Shown: one piece after another, positions 1 to 10,888 of the stretch
Numbering within the stretch: position 1 is the first letter of the stretch
Layout: each line of letters starts with the position of its first letter
NCBI GenBank assembly: GCA_030407315.1
Contig: JALQPE010001722.1
Location: 1-64,000, forward strand
DNA length: 64,000 nt
Reading direction: 5' to 3'
Source of the DNA: Asparagopsis taxiformis
Lineage: Eukaryota; Rhodophyta; Florideophyceae; Bonnemaisoniales; Bonnemaisoniaceae
Made by a program: the position numbers and the translations under genes
Notes under the pieces: generated by a model
Told to the model about the DNA's origin: nothing
What the model saw: only the letters and a program-made list of their open reading frames with translations
The model's database searches: none

Positions 1-1158
1 CGTCCAAATTTGACTGTCTCGCCGAGCGGTCGCCATCCTGTACCGAATTTTCCACTCATTCCATTATGACGAATAAGCGCAGGCGCAACAGCAATCCGAA
101 GTTGACGACGCAACCGTGCCAATTCTCTGCGCAAACCCGCTAGCCCTTGGGAGGATCTAGTGACATGGGTACACGTCGAAACGTAGGTCGCGCCGCCCGC
201 GAAAACTACTCTCGCTGGCAAAGACTTCCTCCGCCTCTTGCTGGATTTATTCGCCCACTCAAGTTTTCGCAGACTTGGCGGACAAGCCGGGAGGTTTCAC
301 ATACGCGGACACCTTGGCGCTTGGGTTGCGCAGGGCACGGAAGAACAATTTGTGGCGCTGCAAGGTCGACTCAGCATGTCCTTCAGCGGTCGTTCGAAGA
401 ATGCTGGAGTCGAGGCGGATGTTGCCGAAATCGTCATGGCAGAGATGAACGTTGAGCGAGCCAAGCAGATTGTTCGTCTGGCATTACCGATTGCCGAGTT
501 TTCAAGACAGGATGAGCGTATCGGGCAATGGGTTGAGCACTGCATCCTTTCTGGGATCGTGCCGCAGACCTTCCTTATTGGATGTAACATGCTTCCTTCG
601 CCACTACAGGCGCCGCAGCGCGGGGAACCAAGCGCCTTCGTCTTGCTCCACCGGAAACGTTCGAGGTATTGATGTATTTCCAAGCGTTGTCTATCATCCG
701 AAATCACAACAAGAACCTGCCGCGTCGCCGAATAGGCGATGCGGCCGAAGAGGGAACGAAGCCGCACGCGTCCCAGCCCATCGGAAAAGCACTAATCGAG
801 CTTGTTACGTGGTTCAAGTTTTATACCATGCTTGGACCGATGTGGCCTTCGCCGCAAAGTTTTCCAGCTTCGAAGAGTTGATGGCGCCGTACATCATTTT
901 CGACAGCAGTGAGCATTGGTTTGACGTGCTCGATGAAGGTCTATTCGCACCGATGGAGCAGAAGCTAGATCTCTACCACGACAAAGCTCCCCTATCTCAT
1001 CCTGATGGATATGGTGGAAAAGTAGAGACAAGAACCAGTGCGCAGCACAGTGCATTTAGGGACCTTGTGAGGAGTTCTTCGACCGTTGCAGTTTCTTATC
1101 GTCAACCCGGACCTGTACACCTGGCCGGAGTCCGACCGCTGGGGGGCTGGAAATATAC
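1..1158 (+). pseudogene. Degraded upstream stretch with protein-like pieces in several frames
   Basis: No single frame is open here, but protein-like pieces lie in register on the plus strand. One frame is open from about 238 to 672, a second from about 669 to 881, and a third is protein-like from about 820 to 1050 (it encodes the stretch YHAWTDVAFAAKFSSFEELM). Around 1095-1190 a further frame reads LIVNPDLYTWPESDRW. They all precede the methyltransferase-SET gene in the same direction. They may be its decayed 5' part, an upstream gene, or exons whose introns I cannot place. I recognise no family. The stretch begins at the window edge, so its true 5' end is unknown. Confidence 0.3.
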
Positions 1159-3315
1159 TTGTCAAGCGGAAATCCGGACAAGCTGCCAGCGTACTTTGAC
1201 ACCCTCGACGAAGACGTTATGGCTGTCCTCCGCCCGGCACCACAAGCCGCGGACGCAGAAAAGGTCCCCAAGCCGGTTGATGACACTCCCACTCGTCGCA
1301 ACACAGGAGGGAGAGGTTTGGTTCCGTCGACAAGACACACAACCAGGCTTCAACTTGGACCTGGGAGGACCAGTCTTACTGCCCAAGGGCCGTCTCCCCC
1401 GTCACCGTCACCCCATGCGACAGAAGAGCAGGAAAGTGAAGGGCAGGCTCTCGCAAAGGACTTTCTTTCGAAAATGAGTCAGTATTGCCGGGTGTACGAC
1501 GTCCCTTTCGAAGATTTGGTCAGTGCCGACGAGAGCCGAGAACACGTGCCCATCACGGGCAACGTTCAGCTCATTCTGACAGATCCGCCCTACAATGTTC
1601 GTCGTAAGAGGAACGATTCCAACTCTTCGTACGACAGGCTAACTGCAGAAGATATGCAGGCTAGCATCGAAGTGTTTGACGAGCTGTTGCGCCCCGGTGG
1701 CCACGGCATCGTGTTCTGCTCCGTTTTGCAGTTCTACGAATGGTTCCATTACTTGGAAACGTACAAAGGACCGCAGTCAGAAGGCCCAACCGATGCTGCT
1801 GCCAGTGATGACGGGTCGGATGAAGAAGAGGTTACGTCCATGAATTCGGACTCCGAAGCATCGCAGCACAGTGGCGAAGAAAGTGCGGATGAGGAGGAGG
1901 ACGAGGAGGAGGAGGACGTCGTTCGGAATTCAGTTTTCTTCGTTGACGAGGTACCTCTGTTGTTTGTCCGACTACCTGGGCACCTCTATCAAATGCCGGG
2001 GCGGAAGAGGTACCAACGCATGAACATGGCAGAGGTCGCTATCCACTTCTGGAAGCGAGGTGTTCCGTTCAAGACTGGAAGCGAGATGGTGGCCTATAGG
2101 AACCACGGATACATGGACGGCACGTACCCGGCGTGGTGCAACGTCACCATCAATATGCCCGCCATCGATTCGAATGAGATGGTGTGGCGAACAAGGAGCA
2201 CAACCGGTGCTACGGTCAGAGTTCGTGCAGAGCAGAAGAGCGTCGCTCTCATGATGGAGTTGATCAGCCAGCATTCACAGCCTGGTGATATTGTTGTCGA
2301 TCCATTCTCTGGCACTTTCGCAACGGGAAAAGCAGCTATGAGCTTGCCTGAGCACCGTGTTTTCGTCGGCAGTGACATGGACAAATTGTGTGTGGCACGA
2401 TCGCTTCCAAAGCTGTGTGCTCTCATGTCACGTGTAATTCTTTCAAACAACACTGACATGAGGGTCACGACAGAAGCGAAACAGAGTGCTGAGAAGTTCT
2501 TGGCGTCCCCCTCTGTCACGATGCGTACACAGAGGGAACGCAGGATCATCGAACCCCCACCTGGCCTTCCCCTGTACCAGAGGTTCCCGAAATATATTCG
2601 GCAGTACCTCTGGCAGCTGTGCCCAGAGTCGATTGCGTCGCACGAGCACATGGAAAAACCGGTACATTATTGGCCACCTTCCCTGCGCCGCTGGTTGCAA
2701 ACTGAAAACCCTCGCGTGATGCGGGCACACGATTGTGTTGCGAAAAAATTGAGCGTTCGACCATCGCTGATTAAGCATCCAAATGCAGGAAGAGGGCTCT
2801 TCGCTGAACAGACATTTAATGTTGGCGACGAAGTATGTGCATACTACGGAACTGTTGTGTACTCTGATATGAGCAAGGAGTCGATGAGGTTCGCGTACGG
2901 AGAGGGTCACATGGCGATAACGAAGGAAACATTCTTGATGTATGCCATCAAGCTGTATGCAACAGCGGAGGACGACGAAAACATCGAGCATCCAATTTGG
3001 ATTGTTCCGGCTCCGTTCTGTTCGGCGCAGTTCATCAACGACCCGCGGTATTTGCGAGGTGAGGACACTCCGGCGGAAGACACCAGGCGGATGGCCAACG
3101 TCGAGTTTGTCGAGAACTACAGCAGCGGTTCGACGGGGAAGAAGCTCAAGGCGAAGGACCTAGAAAATCCGAAGATCATCGTAGTACGTGCAATCCGCGA
3201 TATCCGTCCGGGCAGGAGCTCTACGTTCATTATGGGACAGCGTTTAGAGCATGGAATTAGGTTCACGAAAGATGTTTTCATTTCGACTACAAATAAAGCT
3301 ACGTTCCAGAGTTGA
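1159..3315 (+). CDS. DPPY-type DNA methyltransferase fused to a SET domain
   Basis: Two catalytic modules sit in one 718-residue frame. Residues about 135-420 look like an S-adenosylmethionine-dependent amino-methyltransferase of DNA. LTDPPYN at about residue 141 is the DPPY motif (motif IV) of N6-adenine or N4-cytosine enzymes. DPFSGTFATG at about residue 380 is the SAM-binding motif I. Motif IV before motif I is the beta-class order. A very acidic Asp/Glu stretch (residues ~215-255) lies between them. Residues ~540-700 resemble a SET domain: GRGLFAEQTF, then FINDPRY where SET proteins have the NH motif, then NVEFVE, then IIVVRAIRDIRPG. The NHxC and GEEL cores are not canonical, so lysine methyltransferase activity is doubtful. 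The first ~100 residues are low in complexity. The start is uncertain: the first supplied start is not ATG-selected, and the homologous part begins near the Met at 1474. Such fusions can be carried by transposons. The domain calls are confident; the biological role is inferred. Confidence 0.72.
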   Translation: MSSGNPDKLPAYFDTLDEDVMAVLRPAPQAADAEKVPKPVDDTPTRRNTGGRGLVPSTRHTTRLQLGPGRTSLTAQGPSPPSPSPHATEEQESEGQALAKDFLSKMSQYCRVYDVPFEDLVSADESREHVPITGNVQLILTDPPYNVRRKRNDSNSSYDRLTAEDMQASIEVFDELLRPGGHGIVFCSVLQFYEWFHYLETYKGPQSEGPTDAAASDDGSDEEEVTSMNSDSEASQHSGEESADEEEDEEEEDVVRNSVFFVDEVPLLFVRLPGHLYQMPGRKRYQRMNMAEVAIHFWKRGVPFKTGSEMVAYRNHGYMDGTYPAWCNVTINMPAIDSNEMVWRTRSTTGATVRVRAEQKSVALMMELISQHSQPGDIVVDPFSGTFATGKAAMSLPEHRVFVGSDMDKLCVARSLPKLCALMSRVILSNNTDMRVTTEAKQSAEKFLASPSVTMRTQRERRIIEPPPGLPLYQRFPKYIRQYLWQLCPESIASHEHMEKPVHYWPPSLRRWLQTENPRVMRAHDCVAKKLSVRPSLIKHPNAGRGLFAEQTFNVGDEVCAYYGTVVYSDMSKESMRFAYGEGHMAITKETFLMYAIKLYATAEDDENIEHPIWIVPAPFCSAQFINDPRYLRGEDTPAEDTRRMANVEFVENYSSGSTGKKLKAKDLENPKIIVVRAIRDIRPGRSSTFIMGQRLEHGIRFTKDVFISTTNKATFQS

Positions 3316-3914
3316 AGTATATCATATAATGCAGCATGTCCAGCCACCATTAGTCCAGGGTGAAACCTATTCGGCAGTACTCGCCTGTCAAAAACCAATC
3401 GTTCACACTCCAGGTGCACTTCGTCCGAGCAGTGAACCTGACTGCTTGGATGCTGTTATGCGTGCAGATGCAAAATACACGACCAAGTTGAAATGGACGC
3501 CCGGTGGATGTCCAGCTCAGTTGCATTGCTGTCCAGCCCAGAAATTCTACAATTCAGGGCAGAAAAAAATATTGCAAAAAACATCGATTTCAGCGGGTCG
3601 ATTGTGCCGTACGGCACACCCCCATCTCAAAAACATGTTCACATGTGCATGTTTTTGAGAATAGCCCAAATTTTAATTCAAATCAGGACGTCTTCCGGAC
3701 ATAGGGGTGCTCGCGGCCTAGCTCGACAGCTGTAATTGTACCTCATTAAATACTGTTGATGACTGCCTACCGTATACAATCTGGACTGTTGGCGTATTCT
3801 CCGGTACTTGACCTGAACGTTCATCGCAGACCGTTGTGGTTACCGACACTATACAGCAATCTTTTTGTATCTCGTGCAACTCAATCGTTCCATCGCTTCG
3901 GGGAAAGCTTCATT
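3316..3914. other. Intergenic stretch, no gene seen
   Basis: About 600 bases lie between the methyltransferase-SET gene and the coiled-coil gene. I see a short inverted motif, acatgttcacatgtgcatgt (3632-3651), and a few overlapping frames of no recognisable family. Nothing here can be named. Confidence 0.5.
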
Positions 3915-4710
3915 ATGCCGCCGCGTATTGCGAAGAAAGCTCCAAAGCCTCCGGCCTCCAGAAAACCCGGTCAGCAGCTGCTGTATCGAGTGCCCGACAA
4001 TCCCGTGCGAAGAAGCGGTCTGGGCCTACCGGCAGCATTGAACCGCGGTCCGGTAGTCGCAAGACGGACCGGCGCAGAACTGGGGATCCGCAGCGAGAAA
4101 GTGAGGAAGGAGGAACGGCGCGGAGAGAGATGGGGCTTGACCGAGGCAAGCGTGCTCGCAGGGACAGTGAACATCATGATGATGACATGATAGTGGCTCA
4201 AAACATGTTGGAATTGCGGCAGAGTGCTATGGCAAAGGTAGTTCCTCCCGGGTTGGCAGATGCGGAGGTGCTGCAGACGGAGTCCCAGCCGGGGGTTCCG
4301 AGACACTGGAGGCTGTGACCCCCACTGCGCCAACTATGCCGAGTACATCAGCCCCAGCAGGTAATGCAGTCAGGGACCCGAGGATAGCGGCAAGGGATGT
4401 TGTTTCTGAGCAACGTTCACAGGATGCCAACTATCATCGGCGGTCAGGTGGTACTGAGGGGAGAGAGCAGCCGGAGTGCGGGCCTCGTCACAACAGACTG
4501 TCATTGGTGCCAAATATGCGCGTAACGCCCCCGCGACGTCAGGCTATTGCCGATGGAGGACATCATAATCCCGATAGCGTGCGAGATGGGGGGACGGTGA
4601 GGGCAGAGAGGTTGCATCCGCCGGAATCCATCGATTTAATGGCGAGTCGCATCAATGCGCAGAAGAAGAAGATCGCGGAGCTGGAAAAAAAGTGTTTAGC
4701 CAGGACATAG
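3915..4710 (+). pseudogene. N-terminal part of an unknown basic/coiled-coil protein, split over frames
   Basis: A plausible start is the ATG at 3915 (MPPRIAKKAPKPPASRKPG). Lys/Arg-rich sequence then continues in a second frame to about 4275 (…KKRSGPTGSIEPRSGSRK…) and in a third frame to a TAG at 4708. The third frame ends in the heptad-like INAQKKKIAELEKKC. Each switch goes to the -1 frame. The last one falls at A AAA AAG (4686-4692), and the coiled coil carries straight on in the next frame (see the following entry). The product would be a basic, disordered N-terminus leading into a coiled coil. Either several single-base lesions have broken one gene, or at least one switch is programmed. 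Introns could explain some of the switches, but I see no convincing splice pair. Confidence 0.4.
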
Positions 4711-6197
4711 CAAACAAGGCGCTCACCACGGAGATAGTTGCGTTGGAGGCTAAGGTGAAGACTCTGCAGGCGGAAAATGCCAGCCTTACTGCAATTGCGA
4801 GAACAGGTAGAATCAGTGATCACGGTGGCGGTAAGTCGAAAATACAGAAAGCCATTCCTGTGAAATACCTTGGAGTTCTTAGGGCGGTTGAGGAAAACCT
4901 GACAAAGTGGTGCAAGAACGAGACTATGGAGCTGGACCCTATAGCGGAACAAACGCAGAGACGTTGGACTGGACGTACCATCGAGGTAGAGCCGGTAGAA
5001 GGGACACTTTGGAGCGAAAACGGTGTAGGATATATTGCTACCCCTCCGGGCTATAATCATCAAGAATCTGCAGTGGTATACACCTTCGTACAGGACGAGA
5101 GTGATCTGCTGAATGACTTGGTGCGACACGTACTGCGTCAAAGTCCGTGGTGTGATGTGTTTTCCGATGAGGAGCAGCGTGTGTGCTGTCAAGAGGCTGT
5201 GGCGGGGAGCAAGGAATTGAAAGTGAAGGTGACGCAGAAACTGTCCGACGTGATGAGTGCACGGAAGCGTAATGCGAGGGACAGATTGTTCGGTTCGCTG
5301 GGGTACACGAAATTAATGTCTAGATGCACGATGCTGACGACGCGAGCTGAGATGGACGAGCGAGAGGATCAAAAGCGCGAAGCGTCTGAGAAGCTTTTGA
5401 AACGGGAAAGCAACGGTGATTTGGATATGGGGAGGTGGCGAACGGCACCGTTCTCAGAGCTGCGATACAGCAAAGGCTTGGTTCCTGACAGCTTCGAAAT
5501 GGAAGTGAATGGTGATGCATGGTTTAACAACCGAGTAGCTGTGAATGTGCTGGACATCTTCAGGGGTTATTCGATACGACCAGAACAAGTAATGGACATA
5601 GAGACGAGCATACTAACGCTGGCGCGCCTGGATGCTTGGCTAGTGACTACTGTGGAGTGTTTGGATGAACCGAAGGGGAAAGGAGGTGCACGGCAGAAGG
5701 AGTTTACAAGGCGGTACAGTCAATATGTGGGGGTAGCTTTTCAGCAATTAGTTGGTATGGTGGTGTACTGCATGTCTTGTCTCCAAGGCTCGCAAGCAAG
5801 GGAAGAAACGGACGTTGTCGAGAGCGAACAGCGGACTAGTGCACAGTCACGGCATGTGTTTGCAAGCCGTACTGTGACGAGAGAGGCTGTTGAAGTGTGG
5901 CAAAGCGGAGAGGGGTCTGGAATTTTTCATGTCGTTGATGATGTAAACCGCTGCTCATCACTTGTTCTAGTGTCCGAGGATTGGATTCAATCGCATATTA
6001 CGTCAAACCTCGGTGCTGTAATGGATTGTGTGATTGCGCAAGGACTAATTGGCGCAGAACTTTTCGTCGTTGACCCATATGCTGGACACCTGAGTGCAAA
6101 CCTGAATGTCGAAATCAATGCCCCACAGTATGGGGGCATGGAGCGGCGCCATGCAGCCACTGCTGATAACGGTTTTGGCGTAATGGAGGATGGTTGA
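4692..6197 (+). CDS. Unknown protein with N-terminal coiled coil
   Basis: This is an open frame of ~500 residues with no ATG at its beginning. Its first 35 residues (ALTTEIVALEAKVKTLQAEN) continue a coiled coil begun in the preceding frame. This suggests it is the C-terminal bulk of a larger protein entered by frameshift at 4686-4692. The rest is a mixed alpha-type sequence with no catalytic motif I recognise. Residues ~60-300 look globular and ~330-365 contain a hydrophobic helix (YVGVAFQQLVGMVVYCMSCL). The gene converges on the Plavaka-like transposase gene, with 77 bases between the two stops. The pair may be the two genes of one CACTA-type transposon, whose second protein is often a coiled-coil DNA binder. 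That is an inference from position only. Confidence 0.5.
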   Translation: MFSQDIANKALTTEIVALEAKVKTLQAENASLTAIARTGRISDHGGGKSKIQKAIPVKYLGVLRAVEENLTKWCKNETMELDPIAEQTQRRWTGRTIEVEPVEGTLWSENGVGYIATPPGYNHQESAVVYTFVQDESDLLNDLVRHVLRQSPWCDVFSDEEQRVCCQEAVAGSKELKVKVTQKLSDVMSARKRNARDRLFGSLGYTKLMSRCTMLTTRAEMDEREDQKREASEKLLKRESNGDLDMGRWRTAPFSELRYSKGLVPDSFEMEVNGDAWFNNRVAVNVLDIFRGYSIRPEQVMDIETSILTLARLDAWLVTTVECLDEPKGKGGARQKEFTRRYSQYVGVAFQQLVGMVVYCMSCLQGSQAREETDVVESEQRTSAQSRHVFASRTVTREAVEVWQSGEGSGIFHVVDDVNRCSSLVLVSEDWIQSHITSNLGAVMDCVIAQGLIGAELFVVDPYAGHLSANLNVEINAPQYGGMERRHAATADNGFGVMEDG

Positions 6198-6274
6198 AAT
6201 TAGTGCAGTAAATGTGACGTTGACTAGAAGGCTTATCATGTAGTACATTATCAATAGAGTGCTGCGATTTAGAT

Positions 6275-8104
6275 TTATTCTTCTTCATTATCATCTGTGA
6301 ACTGGTAATCAGTGTTGGTGTAGAAGCGGTTGAGATAGAAACGGTGGTCTGACCAGTGCATTTGTTTCGTAAATGGCTTGACTGGAAAGTTACTTCGTAC
6401 GATGTGCACGGTGCCAGATATAGTAGATGCAGGAATGAGGTCAAACCAAGGACCACCTGCACTGTGGGATGCAGTGTCATTGCTGTCAACGGATCCGTTG
6501 TCCGGGTCCCATGTGGACCACTTTAAACAAATGCACCCAAGTGATTTTTCCACAGCGGTTTTTGGGGCAAAGCAGGTCATATACTGAACGAAAGCGAGTT
6601 CTACAGGTTGAAACAGGTTTGGAGACTGCAGGCGTACCAGTGCCAGGACGCGCCCTACCCATATGGTTCTGTAGCCATCGGCAGTTCCGGAGATGACGAC
6701 AAAGGAGTACTGCGATCTCTTTGCGGGGCCGAATGATGAAGTTGCAAAGACGCGCTGCTGCTTGTGCCTCGACACGTTTGTGGGGCGAAGCATGCCACTT
6801 TGCGGGTCAAAGTCGTCTGCATCTGGGACGTACCCTCCCATGACGTAGGCGGACTTTACCACGGTGACGGAAATGTCCATGTCATGTATTGGAGGGCCTT
6901 CTGCCGTGGCGCGCAGTCTAGCGAGGGTGAGGAACGCTTGTGCAGCTGTGTCACCGAGTTGCTGGAATAGCGTTATGGTGCCAGACGGGAACGAGGAGTT
7001 GTGCAGAGGCAAAAGAGTGGCAGGATCGGGCTGTCCGTCGATATCTGCAACGAGGAGGGTTGCATCGGGCAGCAGGGAGGCAAAGTCGTGCAGTGCAACG
7101 GTGAATCCGTCGCGAACGAGTACTGCACCGTCTGTGGGCGATATCATGCGTGGGTTTCCCAATGTGTTGGATGGGGTGTGACCAGTTGGAGTGGCCAAGG
7201 AGAATTCCATGTGGCGAATAGTCTCTTCCATGGCTGTGGAGCGCCTTCGAGAGGTTTTCCTATAACTCTGTTTGAACAGAAGATGCGAGTGTTCGTAGGG
7301 GCCTGCATCGATGTGTTCCAGGGCGCCATATCTCTGCAAGTCACCGGGAAGATGGTCTAGAAGATGGAACTTGAAAGTTTTGAGACCTGTGGTGTGGAAT
7401 GGGCCGAGGGTGGAGAGCATTGATTGTTTGAAATAGGAAATGGAGTTCTGGAGGCTTTCGAGTTCGGAGGCAGTCCAGTGCTTGATGCGACCGCGTTTCA
7501 TGACCCATGCGACGAGGTCAGAGTATTGCGTGCAGATAGAAGTGAGGGGGACTGTCTCTACTTCGTCACAGCATGTGTCAATGAATGCTGCGATGAAAGG
7601 GAACACCATGTCGACATGGTGATAGTCTTTGGCTGCGAGCATGCCGCGTATGCCGTCCTCCGTGAAGAGGCCGTTCAAATTGGTGCCCTTCTCACCCTTG
7701 GAGAAGTCGACATGAAGACTGGTGATGTAGTAGTCGCGTTCGATAGCGGACAGAATGCTGTTTGAGCCGGCGAGGATGGATTTTTTGACCTTCTTGAAGG
7801 TGCGAGGTGTCCCGGAATGGGAGGCAGTGGTGGTGGTGAGGTCTGGGGAGCTGAGGCGGTGGACAATGCACTGTTTGATGAGCTTTGAGATGCCGAGGTG
7901 GAGATTGTGCAGAGGCTCGAAGGAGAAAATGTTGTACGGGTAGGGGACTGTTGGTGGGTAAAAGAGCGGTCGATTCGAGGACAGAGTGTTGTTCGAGGAG
8001 GGAGAGAGCTTCGAGCGGAGCAGTTGTATGCTCCTGAGCGCTCTCTTGGCGTGCAGAGCGTGTATCATCGAGGGAGCGGGGCTGGTGTGGCGCGGTGGAT
8101 TCAA
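6275..8104 (-). pseudogene. Plavaka/CACTA-like transposase, C-terminal frame
   Basis: This frame holds the C-terminal ~600 residues of a cut-and-paste transposase. It resembles the KDZ/Plavaka/CACTA assemblage. The key block is NIFSFEPLHNLHLGISKLIK near residue 55, equivalent to the 'P.D.LHQ…KG..K' block of those transposases. A long helical RNase H-like region follows and ends with HIDAGPYEHSHLLFKQSYRKTS, matching the 'N…E..H…K..YR.TN' region where the last catalytic acidic residue usually lies. It connects to the N-terminal frame at about 8105 by a one-base (+1) shift or an undetected short intron. The stop is TAA at the 6275 end, near the convergent coiled-coil gene. If the shift is a lesion, the element is not autonomous. 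Confidence 0.6.
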
Positions 8105-9314
8105 GTTGAGTGGCGGGGATGTAGCAGCGGTGGCAGGGATGTGTGGTGGTAGTGCTGTTGCGAGTGCATGACAGCTCTTTGGCCTCTGGAAAGTCGCAGC
8201 AATAATTGGCTAGGATGGGAAAGCATTGGCGGGCAGTTGCAGTGGAGTCTGTGCAGGGGAACCCGGAAGAGAACGCGGTGGATAGGGACGAAAACACTTT
8301 TTCGAGTGCTTTATGAAGAATATCAATTTTGCGAGCGCGACTAGCAGAACTAGAGGTTGTCGGCATTTCATCACCGAACAAGGCGTTGGACGAAGGGTTA
8401 ACAATGTACGGAAGATACCCGACGATGGTGAGGCCGGTACGGATGCAGTGGCGACGGAGGGGGGCGGAGAAGTTGAGCAGTGTGACGTGTATGGGGTATG
8501 CGACGATTGCGGAGCTCTTGAGGCTTGTGCTGCTCTTGTCGGAGTACACTTGGAGGAGGCCGGCAAAGGAGGAAGGTGTGGGATCAGTTTCCTCTGCCCA
8601 TACGACCTGTGGATCTTCCGAGAGCTGCACGCGCTGTCTAGTAACCTGGTGCAGCGTTTTCGCGAATTCTGTGTGTAGGGGATGAGAAAATATTGCGGTG
8701 CCGTCTGGGGCGGTCTGTGGGGAGGGGTGGAAGAGAGTATTTTGGTCGTTAGCCAGTGCTAACTGCCTGCGGAGCATGTCGACTGGGTCGCGGAGGTACA
8801 GCTGTGCCGAGTACTTACCAGTTTTGTCTGGAATGATGTGGCTCTTGTAACCTTCGGTGCGGAAATGTGTTTCGACCATGGAAGCGGTAACGTGGCGACA
8901 TTCTTCTACGGTGCGAACGGCGCTGTTGAACTTTTCTAGGGAGAATGCGGGGTCTTGTAGGATGGTGATGACTTCGCTCACGCGGCCAGCGCCGGCCTTG
9001 TACTCGAGGGTTGTGAGACTGGCGGCGAGGGATTGCACGAGGAGGTCTGTGCGGGAGGGGGTTGAGGTTGGTGGAAGTGGAGCGTCACAGGGTGAGTCGC
9101 TGGAGGAAGCACGACCAGATTCTGGGTCTGGGGAGCTGGGTTGCGGGGAATCATGGTCGCCGTTTCGAGCAGGCTCATGGGTGACGGCAGGGACACGAGC
9201 GTTGTTGAAATGTTGGGGAGAGGGGTTGAAACGGTAGCGACACGTTCGCTCATGCAGCGCGAGCGCATAAGCATCTACGCAGTAGTAGAAGCACCCTTCA
9301 TACTTGCATTCCAT
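8105..9314 (-). pseudogene. Plavaka/CACTA-like transposase, N-terminal frame
   Basis: Translation from the ATG at 9314 begins MECKYEGCFYYCVDAYALALHERTC, a CCHC-type zinc-finger signature (C-x4-C … H-x4-C) as in the N-termini of fungal Plavaka transposases. A Ser/Pro-rich linker follows. The block LLQVYSDKSSTSLKSSAIVA, then YPIHVTLLNFSAPLRR and VGYLPYI, matches the Plavaka core pattern 'YSDKT…YP.Y.T..NI…R…LLGYIP'. The Asp of YSDK is a likely catalytic residue. The CHRCYIPATQ block comes just before the frame break at ~8105, after which the other frame continues the homology. The frame stays open to 7692, but that tail has no homologous look. Terminal repeats of the element were not found. Confidence 0.6.
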
Positions 9315-9915
9315 GTCGAGTTTTGACGCAAAAGGGAGGATTGCGAGCTGAACAGGGGAGACTGTGCCGTCCAGATGCGACCAATTTTATTTTTGTGGTG
9401 CTTTCGAGACTTGGAATGTAACGTGTTCGTAGTTTTGTGGGTAGTAGTTTTGTGCTCACTCCAGCTGACATCCCAACGGTGGAATTTAACCGAGAGTTCA
9501 ATCATTTCCAACTGTTACATCACATTGCGTGCTGGCAACGTGTGCATGGAAGGACGAACGACCACCCTGGGAGATGAATTTTCAATTAATTCATTTGTAA
9601 TAATAAACTTTATTATTTCCGAACTTCGTGGAATCTGAATGTGCTTTACAGCGGATATGCCACGGATCATGTAAGGAAAGCAAATGGATTCTCATATATA
9701 TGATTATATGTTTATATTCGTTGTCCTCGATCCGGATCTCATTGTTCGGGGAATCAGAGACCATGGCTTGGGCCATACTCAATCTCACTGCCGGCGATGA
9801 TTTCGAGTATGCACAGCAAGACTTAAGCGGACGCTGAAAGCTGTCCGGTCGACGCCGCAGGCTCCACTCCGCCCTCATCACCGACTGAGATTCTTTGACC
9901 GCCTTTGCTTTGTTC
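9315..9915. other. Transposase upstream region, no gene seen
   Basis: This AT-rich stretch (poly-T and ATTAATTCATTTGTAATAATA around 9585-9605) lies upstream of the minus-strand transposase. It should hold that gene's promoter and possibly the element's end. I could not identify a terminal inverted repeat or target duplication. Confidence 0.4.
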
Positions 9916-10380
9916 AGTGTAGAGGATGGACGAAGGTACGTGCGCGAATCTTGAGGGTATGCATTGAGGGAAGCGTGGGTTTTGAGTCTGACTATTTCCG
10001 TTGATGCGATATTTTTCATTAGAAGCCTATTGAGTCATGGTGTGTATTGTGTGGAGCGAAGGTAAGTGTGCGAGTTCTGAAAGTATGGTGCGAGGGAAGG
10101 TTGGTTTTGAGTCTGACTGTTGTGGTTGATTCCGATGTTGTGTAGGTGATGCAGGAATGGTGATGACGGAAGGTAAGTTTCATTGAGCGCCAGGATGTGT
10201 TTTGCGAAGATATGGACTGCTGACTTTGATTATTCATTGCAAGGTTTTTGCATCATGGTTTGTATTGTGTGTAGGATGGATGAGAGGTAAGTAAGGGAGT
10301 TTCTAGGATATCTGGCGTGGTAAGCGTTGCTTTTGAATCTGACTGTTGGGGTTGATGTTGTGTAAGTGATGCAGGAGTGG
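9916..10380 (+). repeat. Degenerate tandem repeats, about 120-220 bp units, three copies
   Basis: Three diverged copies share the order 'GTGTGTA..ATGGA..AAGGTAAGT', then 'GGTTTTGAGTCTGACTGT', then 'GTTGATG.TGTGTAGGTGATGCAGG'. They begin near 9918, 10033 and 10252. Copy 1 lacks the last block. No coding frame is conserved among them. GGTAAGT resembles a 5' splice site, but I see no exon around it. Confidence 0.5.
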
Positions 10381-10728
10381 TGAAGCAGGAACAGCAGGAC
10401 TGAAGGAGAGTGAAGAAGGGATCTAGGAAGATGGGGAATGAAGCTGTGAGGTGTTTCTGGTATGTGTATATTTCGGGCATACGATAGAAGTGAGAGTGGG
10501 TTTCAAGTCGTGTAAGATTTTGCTGACCATGTTCGTGTTTCATGTCTTGATGATTTAATGGGCTGGGGTGGTGTCGAGGAAAGCGGGGATGGAATTGGGA
10601 AGGAGCGTATTTTTGTAATCTAGGTCGTGAGGGTTCTTGAAGTATGTGCGGATGGTGTTGCATGGCGTTCGGATGGTAGGGAGAACGCGATAGTGAGGGA
10701 GATGGGTGATCGACGATATGCTGACAGG

Positions 10729-10888
10729 TATTTTGTATTCTGGCTGGATACGTATTTTGTATTCTGGCTGGATACGTATTTCGTATTCTGGCTGGATACT
10801 TATTTCTTATTCTAGCTGGATACGTATTTCGTATTCTAACCGGGTATTTATTTCCTATTCTGACCAGATATGTACTTCCTATTCTAGA
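10729..10888 (+). repeat. 24-bp tandem repeat, about 6-7 copies
   Basis: The unit is about TATTTTGTATTCTGGCTGG followed by ATACG. The first three copies are nearly identical and the later ones are diverged. The minus strand reads through as an eight-residue YPARIRNT-type repeat in a 236-residue open frame (10253-10963). Because 24 is a multiple of three, that frame is most simply a by-product of the repeat. Confidence 0.75.
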
